From Nitrospinota bacterium (GTDB lineage: Bacteria; Nitrospinota; Nitrospinia; Nitrospinales; JACRGP01), in assembly GCA_016217765.1 (NCBI GenBank), contig JACRGP010000148.1, forward strand, positions 1-35,999: a stretch of DNA of 35,999 bases, given 5' to 3'. Positions 27,786 through 34,793 of the stretch are shown one piece after another. Each line of letters begins with the position of its first letter. The first letter of the stretch is position 1. The notes under the pieces are model-generated. The model did no database searches, was not told the origin of the DNA, and worked only from the letters and a program-made list of their open reading frames with translations. Both the position numbers and the translations under genes were made by a program.

Positions 27786-28357
27786 AAAAAATTCCCGGCC
27801 AAACAGAAGCCGTTGTCCCCGTCCAGGACGTTGCGCGTAGGATATTTCTGATTCGCGGTCACCGGGTGATGATCGACCGCGATCTTGCCGAATTGTATGG
27901 GGTTGTCACAAAGGCCCTGAATCAAGCTGTAAAACGGAACATCAGGCGGTTTCCCTCCGATTTCATGTTCCGGTTGACCCCGGAGGAAACAAAACAACTG
28001 GTCACAAATTGTGACCGGTTCGCTTCCTTAAAACACGCGGCCACAACCCCGCATGCGTTTACGGAGCAAGGCGTAGCCATGTTGTCCAGCGTGCTCAAAA
28101 GCGAACGCGCTATCGATGTGAACGTCAACATCATGCGGGCGTTTGTGCGAATCCGGGAACTGGCGTTGACCCACAAAACCATTTTACGGAAACTGGAAGA
28201 CCTCGAACGCAAATACGTTTCCCACGACGTAAAAATAGAGACGATCTTCGAGGCCATCAAGGAACTCATGATCCAACCCGACAAACCGGCCCGGCGGATC
28301 GGGTTCAAACCCGGCGATGCCGGCGGGGGAACCAAGGGGCGCAATTCAAAACCTTAA
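27782..28357 (+). CDS. ORF6N domain-containing protein
   Basis: RRIFLIRGHRVMIDRDLAELYGVVTKALNQAVKRNIRRFPSDFMFRLTPEE...TPHAFTEQGVAMLSSVLKSERAIDVNVNIMRAFVRIRE. Confidence 0.93.
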   Translation: MKKIPGQTEAVVPVQDVARRIFLIRGHRVMIDRDLAELYGVVTKALNQAVKRNIRRFPSDFMFRLTPEETKQLVTNCDRFASLKHAATTPHAFTEQGVAMLSSVLKSERAIDVNVNIMRAFVRIRELALTHKTILRKLEDLERKYVSHDVKIETIFEAIKELMIQPDKPARRIGFKPGDAGGGTKGRNSKP

Positions 28358-28373
28358 CCGTGGAGGAGAAATT

Positions 28374-28529
28374 ATGAAGCTGAATGATGTCGAGATTTTT
28401 GACCTGGCAATTGAGAAGATGATCTTGGCCCGTCGGAATGCGCTCAAGGCGGAGGACGCTGGAGCAGAAATCCCGGTGATTATGGCCTCCGACGATGACA
28501 AACTGGAAACCGGTTTTCGGGTTTGCTGA
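28374..28529 (+). CDS. Small hypothetical protein
   Basis: ATG with GGAGGAG upstream; MKLNDVEIFDLAIEKMILARRNALKAEDAG... Confidence 0.55.
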   Translation: MKLNDVEIFDLAIEKMILARRNALKAEDAGAEIPVIMASDDDKLETGFRVC

Positions 28530-28635
28530 CTGGAGTATGGTTTGAGAAAACCGCGTCTAGGGTAGCTCCCGAAAGGCCGGACACCTTCACCGGCTTGACG
28601 CGGTTCTCTTTTGAAGGCGCTGGAAGGGGCGCGAA

Positions 28636-29040
28636 ATGGCGGATAAAAAAAACAGGTCTTCAAAGAGCAAACCAGGGGCAAAACCGCCCGATCCCAATCG
28701 CGAAGCCTATGACGAGTTTCGGGGGGGCTTTGAGGAGTTTGTAGGGGGCGCGGAAAAGGACAAATCTGGAGAGACCGAAGATGAATTGTCCCGGCGTTTG
28801 TCGGATCCGTCGTTACCACTTTATGACCAGTTACAAGCCGCAAATGCCCTTTTGTTGCGCTTGTATGCTGGCTATGTCGCCCCGCTTGCGCTATTAAAGT
28901 GCCGCCTTCGGCAAGAGAAAGAAAAAACCGGTAAGAGAAAACTCATATCAATGTATCTTTCGGCAATGGGGGTAGTGAACCTTGCCAAAGGAAAAAAAAA
29001 ACAGCCACTCCCCCGAAGAAGTCTCCCGGTTCTATCGTAG
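28636..29040 (+). CDS. Hypothetical protein
   Basis: 134-aa ORF MADKKNRSSKSKPGAKPPDPNREAYDEFRGGFEEF...; A9 tract near the 3' end overlaps the next ORF. Confidence 0.6.
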   Translation: MADKKNRSSKSKPGAKPPDPNREAYDEFRGGFEEFVGGAEKDKSGETEDELSRRLSDPSLPLYDQLQAANALLLRLYAGYVAPLALLKCRLRQEKEKTGKRKLISMYLSAMGVVNLAKGKKKQPLPRRSLPVLS

Positions 29041-29311
29041 TAAAATAACCGGGATCAGCCTGCCAGTCCTGTGGATGCAAGACGCCCCAGCGCATGCCGG
29101 CCTCGAAAAGATAGTTGTCGATCAAATGGCAAGGGGTTTAAACAACAAGTACCCGCCATCACTTGCGATACCCCCCAAGGAAGCCGTCAAGGAAACAAAG
29201 GCGTTCTTCGGGTTTCAATCCCTCAACTCATGCGCCCGGTATCTCCGTGGGACATGTAAGTTGAAAAATATCCCCGATTTTGGACACGCCCGACCCCCTC
29301 TAGTCCCTTAA
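28982..29311 (+). CDS. Hypothetical protein, possibly the frameshifted continuation of the preceding ORF
   Basis: TTG start, 109 aa; overlaps the previous ORF at the A9 tract. Confidence 0.45.
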   Translation: MPKEKKNSHSPEEVSRFYRSKITGISLPVLWMQDAPAHAGLEKIVVDQMARGLNNKYPPSLAIPPKEAVKETKAFFGFQSLNSCARYLRGTCKLKNIPDFGHARPPLVP

Positions 29312-29330
29312 AAAACGCCAGTTAGTCCCC

Positions 29331-29359
29331 CGTCGTTTTAGGGAGTCCCTATAACGACG
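29331..29359. repeat. 29-bp near-perfect palindrome
   Basis: CGTCGTTTTAGGGA-G-TCCCTATAACGACG; 13 of 14 positions pair. Confidence 0.9.
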
Positions 29360-29456
29360 TAGACACCCTCGCATCCTTGTCATAAGTTTCCCCTCGTGAA
29401 CAACGGGAACCCTGAGAGGCTCCCCGGATTAAAAATTTTTCATGAAGGGATGCCGC

Positions 29457-29675
29457 ATGACAACGGACCAAAAACCGCTTTTTGTTTCACGAACCGAAGT
29501 TGACAAGCTTTTTCAGGGGTTGAATCGAAAGACGTTGGCGAACCTGCTTTCCGAGGGACGCGGCCCAAGGGCCTACAAGAATGGCCGTAAGGTGTTTTAC
29601 AAGGTTGCGGACATCGAAGCCTGGCTGACCCAGCGGCCCGTTCTGACCGTCGATCGGGGGAGCGAAGCGAAATGA
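29457..29675 (+). CDS. AlpA/MerR-like helix-turn-helix protein (excisionase family)
   Basis: FVSRTEVDKLFQGLNRKTLANLLSEGRGPRAYKNGRKVFYKVADIEAWL HTH_17 pattern. Confidence 0.8.
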   Translation: MTTDQKPLFVSRTEVDKLFQGLNRKTLANLLSEGRGPRAYKNGRKVFYKVADIEAWLTQRPVLTVDRGSEAK

Positions 29676-30025
29676 CGAACGCGCAAACAAGAACGCCCGG
29701 CGGGAACCGGGCGCGGGGAAGAACCAAATATTACGAGAAACATTCTACCGCGAAATCCCCCCGGTATCAACGTCAAAATGCCATCCCAACCCCGGAAGCG
29801 TTTTACCGGCGCCAGTTCCCCGGCCTCCGGGCGCGGAACGGATGGGCGTTGGTCAGATGTTGTTTCCACAACGACCGCAACCCCAGCCTGTCGATCAACT
29901 TGAGCGGGGGCCACTTCAAATGCCATGCTTGCGGCGCGAAGGGCGGCGGGATCGTGGACTTCCGCATAAAGCAGACCGGCTTTTCCTTTCGCGATGTTAT
30001 CCGAGAGTTGGAGGGCGGGCGATGA
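29672..30025 (+). CDS. CHC2 zinc-finger (primase N-terminal-like) protein
   Basis: VRCCFHNDRNPSLSINLSGGHFKCHACGAKGGGIVDF. Confidence 0.87.
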   Translation: MTNAQTRTPGGNRARGRTKYYEKHSTAKSPRYQRQNAIPTPEAFYRRQFPGLRARNGWALVRCCFHNDRNPSLSINLSGGHFKCHACGAKGGGIVDFRIKQTGFSFRDVIRELEGGR

Positions 30026-32202
30026 TGGCAACCCTCCCAACACACGAAGACGCGAAGGCGGCGGCCAGGAAGTTGACCGCTTCCCTGGTCGATAAGGGCT
30101 ATCGCCCATCCGGGCTGTACGTTTACGAGGACGCGGAAGGAATTCCGTTATTTTGGCGTATCCGGCTTGACCATCCCAAAAGCGGTAAATGGGTCCGCCC
30201 CCTGTCGTTCAACGGCAACGGCTGGGAGTTGAAGGAGCCGGATTTCCAGAACGGGAAACCGCTTTATGGGTTGTCAACAATCGTGAAAAATCCCGATGCT
30301 CCGGTTTGGGTAGTCGAAGGGGAAAAGTGCGCGGACACACTGGCGAAGCGTGGCTTTGCCTCTACAACAAGCGGATCGTCAACATCGGCGGACAAAGCGA
30401 ACTGGAAGCCCCTGGCCGGGCGAAACGTTATCTTGTGGCCGGACAATGACGAGCCGGGCAAGCGATACATGGCCGAAGTATCCGCGAAACTGCTCCAACT
30501 GGGTTGCCATGTGCAGACCGTCGATATCGCCCGCCTGAACCTCCCGGAAGGCGGCGATTGCGTTGATTGGTTGGCGGCCCGTCCCGGCGCGGGGGGCAAG
30601 GACGTTGAGACCTTGCCGCTGGTCGAAGCGCAAAATCCCGTTGACGACGAACCTTTATCCGCCATCTTGGGCCAATGCGGATTTGATGACCTTTCGGACA
30701 AATCGCCCGTCGAGGACATTCACCAAGCGGTCAAGGGGTTCGCGTCTGCCATCGAGGGGCGCGATCCTGTATGGTTGAAGCTGGCCCATGGCGAAATTGT
30801 CAAGCGGCTTGAGGACATCGGCGTTAAAGGCGCGGCAAAAGTCGTAAGCTCCGCGTTCAAGCCCCCAGTTGGCGAAGCAAGCAAAGCGCGGGGCTCGAAA
30901 CCCGTTCTCTTCGAGGACGTGGAACCCTGGCCGGAACCGGCGGACGGAGCGGGGCTTTTGGACGAAATCACCGCGATTTTGAAGCGATTCGTCATCATGC
31001 CAGAAATGGCGAATGTCGCAAACTCCCTCTGGATTCTCCATGCTTGGGCTATCGATTCCTTCCAGGTCTCTCCGCTCCTTCGGATCGAAAGCCCGGCCAA
31101 GGGATGCGGTAAATCAACTCTGTTGATGGTCAACGGCGAACTCCTTCCCCGGAATCTTTCGACCGCCAATATCACGACCGCCAGTTTGTTCCGCCTGGTC
31201 GATTCGCACGGTGTTTCTTTGTGCATCGACGAGACAGACACAAGCTTCCGCGAAAATCAGGATTTGATCGGGTTGGTCAATGCTGGGTATCTTGGGTATC
31301 TGAAGAAAACCGCGATAGCTCCCAGGTGCGACGGAGATTCCCACGAGGTCAAACTATTTTCGAGCTGGTGTCCCAAGGTCCTGGCGGGGATCGGGCGGCT
31401 TTCGGACACGACGGAAAGCCGGTGTATCCGAATAAGGCTTGAACGCAAGTTGCCCGGTGAAAAAACCGAACCGTTTTCGCTTTGCAAGACGGAAATTTTC
31501 GCCCCCATCAAAGAGAAACTGGCCCGGTGGAGCGCGGACAACCTGGGGGCATTGGCGGAAGCGACCCCGGACATCCCGAAAGGTTTGGGAGACCGGGCGG
31601 CGGACAACTGGAGACCATTGTTGGCGGTTGCCGATCTTGCGGGCGGGCCTTGGCCGGAGCAAGCAAGAAAGGCGGCCTTGGAACTTTCGGGGAACGATGC
31701 CCAGGACGACGATTCGCCGGGCATGGCGCTCTTTGAGGACATCAAGGAATTTTTCGAGCATGGGCACACCGATACAGTTTCAAGTGAAACGCTGGTCAAT
31801 CACCTTGTAGGGTTAGAAAGTCGTCCCTGGGCCGAATGGCGGCAAGGGAAACCTATCTCAAAAAACGGACTGGCCCGGCTTCTTAAAAAGTTTGGGATCG
31901 GCCCAAGGCAATTCAAGGAAAACGGCGATAAGACACGCGGGTACTTTCTTGACGACTTCTGGGAAGTTTTTTCAAGATATTTACAGGCCCCCGGTAATCC
32001 AACCGGTACAACCGGTACCGTGCGAGAAAGTAAGGACTTATCCGGTTTTTCAAACGGTACCGAAAAAAAGTTGGTACCGGATGGAAATAACGATAACCTC
32101 TTTGAAAACAGGCGGGTACCGGTTGTACCGGATGGAATCCCCGGTATGAGCGAAAAAAAAGAAATTGGCGGTCTTTTTGAGGCGGAGGAGTTTCAAGTAT
32201 GA
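30022..32202 (+). CDS. TOPRIM-DUF3631 primase/helicase-like protein
   Basis: VWVVEGEKCADTLAKRGF...NVILWPDNDEPGKRYM (TOPRIM); SPAKGCGKSTLL Walker A; SLCIDETDTSF; start ATG 30022 within ORF 29842..32202. Confidence 0.9.
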   Translation: MMATLPTHEDAKAAARKLTASLVDKGYRPSGLYVYEDAEGIPLFWRIRLDHPKSGKWVRPLSFNGNGWELKEPDFQNGKPLYGLSTIVKNPDAPVWVVEGEKCADTLAKRGFASTTSGSSTSADKANWKPLAGRNVILWPDNDEPGKRYMAEVSAKLLQLGCHVQTVDIARLNLPEGGDCVDWLAARPGAGGKDVETLPLVEAQNPVDDEPLSAILGQCGFDDLSDKSPVEDIHQAVKGFASAIEGRDPVWLKLAHGEIVKRLEDIGVKGAAKVVSSAFKPPVGEASKARGSKPVLFEDVEPWPEPADGAGLLDEITAILKRFVIMPEMANVANSLWILHAWAIDSFQVSPLLRIESPAKGCGKSTLLMVNGELLPRNLSTANITTASLFRLVDSHGVSLCIDETDTSFRENQDLIGLVNAGYLGYLKKTAIAPRCDGDSHEVKLFSSWCPKVLAGIGRLSDTTESRCIRIRLERKLPGEKTEPFSLCKTEIFAPIKEKLARWSADNLGALAEATPDIPKGLGDRAADNWRPLLAVADLAGGPWPEQARKAALELSGNDAQDDDSPGMALFEDIKEFFEHGHTDTVSSETLVNHLVGLESRPWAEWRQGKPISKNGLARLLKKFGIGPRQFKENGDKTRGYFLDDFWEVFSRYLQAPGNPTGTTGTVRESKDLSGFSNGTEKKLVPDGNNDNLFENRRVPVVPDGIPGMSEKKEIGGLFEAEEFQV
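32003..32137. repeat. Cluster of GTACCGG/CCGGTAC iterons
   Basis: CCGGTAC at 32003 and 32012; GTACCGG at 32074, 32116 and 32125; ACGGTACCGA near 32054; 13-mer GTACCGGATGGAA repeated at 32074 and 32125. Confidence 0.75.
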
Positions 32203-32606
32203 CGGGCCAAACGTTGATCGAGGTTCTCAATGGGAAGCGTGTCCGCTTGACGGTTGATGGGGGAATTTTAAGAGCCGTTGCCCCGCCGGGCGTTTTGACG
32301 GACGACTTGAAGACGGCCTTGAAAGAACACAAGCAGGAAATAATCCAAGCCCTCTACCTGTCCGGGTTGACCAAAATCGAACGCCAGGCTTACGACGAAT
32401 GGTTTGCAACAATGGTTGGGGAGCCGTTCGGCATGACCCCCGAAGAGGCGCATCGGAAAACGCGGGAGCTTCTTGAGGCTTCCCGGAAATTCCTTGAGGC
32501 CAACCCTCATTTGAAGGCCGATCCATGCCGGCAATCCAAAAGGGAGGAAGGTGATTCATGCCCAGGAAGTGCACGGTATGCGGCCATCCGAAACGGCGGG
32601 AGATAG
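32199..32606 (+). CDS. Protein with TubC N-terminal docking-like domain
   Basis: LRAVAPPGVLTDDLKTALKEHKQEIIQAL. Confidence 0.65.
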   Translation: MTGQTLIEVLNGKRVRLTVDGGILRAVAPPGVLTDDLKTALKEHKQEIIQALYLSGLTKIERQAYDEWFATMVGEPFGMTPEEAHRKTRELLEASRKFLEANPHLKADPCRQSKREEGDSCPGSARYAAIRNGGR

Positions 32607-32845
32607 ACCGGCTCTTGATTCAAGGCGGCACGATCCGGGGCATAGCGAAACAATTCCGGTTGAACTCAAACGCGGTTCACCGGCACAAGCAGGGACACTT
32701 GCCCGTTAAATTAAAGGAGGGCGCGAAAATGGAAGAGGACAAGCAATCCGGCAATTTGTGGGGGGAGTTGACCGGCCTCCGGGCGCGGGCTTACGCCATC
32801 CGGCATTATGAAGCGACGATGCCGGAACTTTTCGAGGCGGAATAA
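32558..32845 (+). CDS. Small Zn-binding/HTH-like protein
   Basis: CTVCGHPKRREIDRLLIQGGTIRGIAKQFRLNSNAVHRHKQGHL; good SD. Confidence 0.7.
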   Translation: MPRKCTVCGHPKRREIDRLLIQGGTIRGIAKQFRLNSNAVHRHKQGHLPVKLKEGAKMEEDKQSGNLWGELTGLRARAYAIRHYEATMPELFEAE

Positions 32846-32860
32846 AGAAGGGATCAACCA

Positions 32861-33232
32861 ATGAGAAAGATGACGAATCTAAAACCTTTCAAGAAGGGGC
32901 AATCCGGGAACCCGAAAGGGCGGCCCAAGGGAGCCAGGGACGGCCTCCGGGCGCATTTGAACCGGGTCTTGCAAAAGACTCCCGATAAAACGGCGGTCGA
33001 GATTCTCAAGGAACTTGGGGTATCTCTGGACGACGAGTCCAACGCGGAGGGCGTTGCCTACGTCCTCCTGCGAAAGGCCCTGCAAGGGGACATTCAGGCG
33101 ATCAAGCTGATATTCGATCAGACCGAACAGCCATTAAAGCAAAACATCAGCCTCGAAACCAAGGACCCAGTCCAAATCTACCTCCCGGACAACGGAAGAT
33201 CGGCGGAAAGCGGCCCGGAGGTTTATGAATGA
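32861..33232 (+). CDS. DUF5681 domain protein
   Basis: FKKGQSGNPKGRPKGARDG motif at the N-terminus. Confidence 0.85.
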   Translation: MRKMTNLKPFKKGQSGNPKGRPKGARDGLRAHLNRVLQKTPDKTAVEILKELGVSLDDESNAEGVAYVLLRKALQGDIQAIKLIFDQTEQPLKQNISLETKDPVQIYLPDNGRSAESGPEVYE

Positions 33233-33254
33233 ACCGTGGAGGAACAGTGAGGGG

Positions 33255-33482
33255 TCAACCGAGGAGTTTGACGACGGCAACCACGATGCCCGTCAAGGCG
33301 ATTATCGAGGAGACATTCCACATGATGAGCGTTCGGCCCATGCGTTCGATTTCAGCCCGCAAATCGCCCTTGACCGCTTCCAAGTCGGCCTTGGTGGCGA
33401 AGTGTTTCATTTCCGCCTTGATACTGGCGATGTCTTCCTTGATCCGGTGGATGTCCTGTTCGAGGGTTACGGTGTCCGCCAT
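33255..33482 (-). CDS. Small coiled-coil protein with C-terminal TM helix
   Basis: DIHRIKEDIASIKAEMKHFATKADLEAVKGDLRAEIERMGRTLIMWNVSSIIALTGIVVAVVKLLG; antisense to neighbouring genes. Confidence 0.7.
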   Translation of the reverse strand: MADTVTLEQDIHRIKEDIASIKAEMKHFATKADLEAVKGDLRAEIERMGRTLIMWNVSSIIALTGIVVAVVKLLG

Positions 33483-33527
33483 GATGGATTCCTTGAAGTT
33501 CCCTTATGATACTTCCCGGAACGGAGT

Positions 33528-33995
33528 TTGGCAAGGATGAACGGACGGTTTTCGCGGTCGAAGGGGCAACGCGGGGAGCGGGAATTGTGCGCCATCCTGT
33601 CCGCCAGGTTGGGGGTTGACATCAAGCGCGGGCTGTCCGCTTCCAGGGAAGGCGGGGCGGATACCCTGGACTTGCCCGGCTTTGCCGTCGAGGTGAAGCG
33701 TTGCGAGAAGGAAAACCTGTCCGCCGGGTGGAAACAAACGGTCGAGCAGGCCGGGGACCGGATGCCGGTTTTATTCTTCCGGGCAAGCCGGAAGCCCTGG
33801 GCGGCGGTTGTTCCAATCCGGTTCTTCATGGATCAACTGGACTACCCGGCGGGGGTTGAACCTTATGGCCCGGCCATCCTGGGACTGGACAGCTTTTGCG
33901 CCCTGGTCAAGGCGTTTCACTTGCCGGAAGGGAAACCCGAACCGGTATCCTTGACCGACTACGCCCGCCAGTTGGCGGAAGCCGGGATAAGATGA
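33528..33995 (+). CDS. PD-(D/E)XK-like nuclease/Holliday-junction-resolvase-like protein
   Basis: SKGQRGERELCAILSARLGVDIKRGLSASREGGADTLDLPGFAVEVKR (E...D...EVK arrangement). Confidence 0.7.
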   Translation: MARMNGRFSRSKGQRGERELCAILSARLGVDIKRGLSASREGGADTLDLPGFAVEVKRCEKENLSAGWKQTVEQAGDRMPVLFFRASRKPWAAVVPIRFFMDQLDYPAGVEPYGPAILGLDSFCALVKAFHLPEGKPEPVSLTDYARQLAEAGIR

Positions 33996-34119
33996 CGGGT
34001 ACCCCCAAGGGGGGCTCAAATCTCTACCCCCTGTAAGGGACTAGACCGTTTGCCGAAGGCTTCTTCGTATGCGGCCAAAATTGATTTAAATTTCCAGAAA
34101 ACTTTTCGAGAGGTGGGAC

Positions 34120-34314
34120 ATGAAAGGCAGAAAACCACTACCCACGAAGTTGAAGCTTTTGAAAGGCACGGCCAGGAAACACCGGCGGAACAAGAATGAA
34201 CCACAGCCCGGCCCGGCATCCGTTGAACCCCCGGCTTGGCTTGGCCCCGAATCGCGGCCTTATTGGGATCGGCTGGCCCCCGACGAGCCGGGGGACCCAT
34301 TCAGCCAGTTTTGA
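34120..34314 (+). pseudogene. Truncated P27-family terminase small subunit
   Basis: MKGRKPLPTKLKLLKGTARKHRRNKNEPQPGPASVEPPAWLGPESRPYWDRLAP then stop after 64 aa. Confidence 0.75.
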
Positions 34315-34384
34315 CATTCAGGGGCGTTATTGGTAAAATAAAGTTGTCGCATGGCAAGGCGCGGCAAGGCATGGGTTTCACATA

Positions 34385-34416
34385 ACCGGGAGTCCTTCGG
34401 GGCTTCCGGTTTTTTT
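34385..34416 (+). terminator. Rho-independent terminator at the element right end
   Basis: ACCGGGAGTCC-TTCG-GGGCTTCCGGT-TTTTTT. Confidence 0.8.
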
Positions 34417-34454
34417 GTCTTGAAACCCTATTTTGCCCCCGGAATCCCGCAGAA

Positions 34455-34476
34455 GTGGGACAGGAGTGGGACAAAA
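34455..34476 (+). repeat. Two tandem 11-bp iterons matching 26488-26509
   Basis: GTGGGACAGGA GTGGGACAAAA; 34446-34477 matches 26479-26510 at 30 of 32 bases. Confidence 0.85.
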
Positions 34477-34487
34477 GCCTAAAAAAC

Positions 34488-34527
34488 AACAATGGCCTGA
34501 CGGGACAATATCCGCCAAGCCATTGTT
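34488..34527 (-). terminator. Hairpin, probable tRNA terminator supplied by the element
   Basis: AACAATGGC ... GCCATTGTT, 9-bp stem with flanking A/T runs, immediately 3' of the tRNA on the minus strand. Confidence 0.6.
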
Positions 34528-34533
34528 TTTATT

Positions 34534-34610
34534 TGGTGCCCCCGACACGATTCGAACGTGCGACCTGCGGATTAGGAATCCGTTGCTCTATCCTGCTGAG
34601 CTACGGGGGC
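34534..34610 (-). tRNA. tRNA-Arg(CCU), 74 nt plus encoded CCA
   Basis: Minus strand GCCCCCGTAGCTCAGCAGGATAGAGCAACGGATTCCTAATCCGCAGGTCGCACGTTCGAATCGTGTCGGGGGCA-CCA; cloverleaf fits, anticodon loop TTCCTAA. Confidence 0.95.
34537..34581 (-). repeat. att direct repeat, right copy (within intact tRNA-Arg)
   Basis: Identical 45-mer to 26346-26390. Confidence 0.95.
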
Positions 34611-34793
34611 TCGTTTTCCGTTCCGGCGAAATGAGTTTTGTAGTTATATCATTTCTTCCCGCCATGGGGCAATGCGCTTTTATCCTGCCCCGCTTCTTTG
34701 CGTCCGCCAAGCCAGCCAAAGGGGTTTTTGACTTATCCGCCCCTCCATATTAATATATTTACTATCGTTTACCGTTTCATGGAGGTTTTCGGC

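Larger units (their letters stand above)
26346..34581 (+). mobile_element. 8.19-kb integrated element (phage satellite-like or reduced prophage) in tRNA-Arg(CCU)
   Basis: 45-bp exact direct repeats at both ends, the right one being the 3' part of an intact tRNA; tyrosine integrase at one end; phage-type replication and packaging genes between. Confidence 0.93.

Noticed and set aside
28549-28605. CTAGGGT segment resembling the start of a ykkC/guanidine-I riboswitch
   Set aside because: The rest of the ykkC consensus (CCGAGAG and downstream conserved segments) is not present and the region is too short; kept only as an unnamed structured region.
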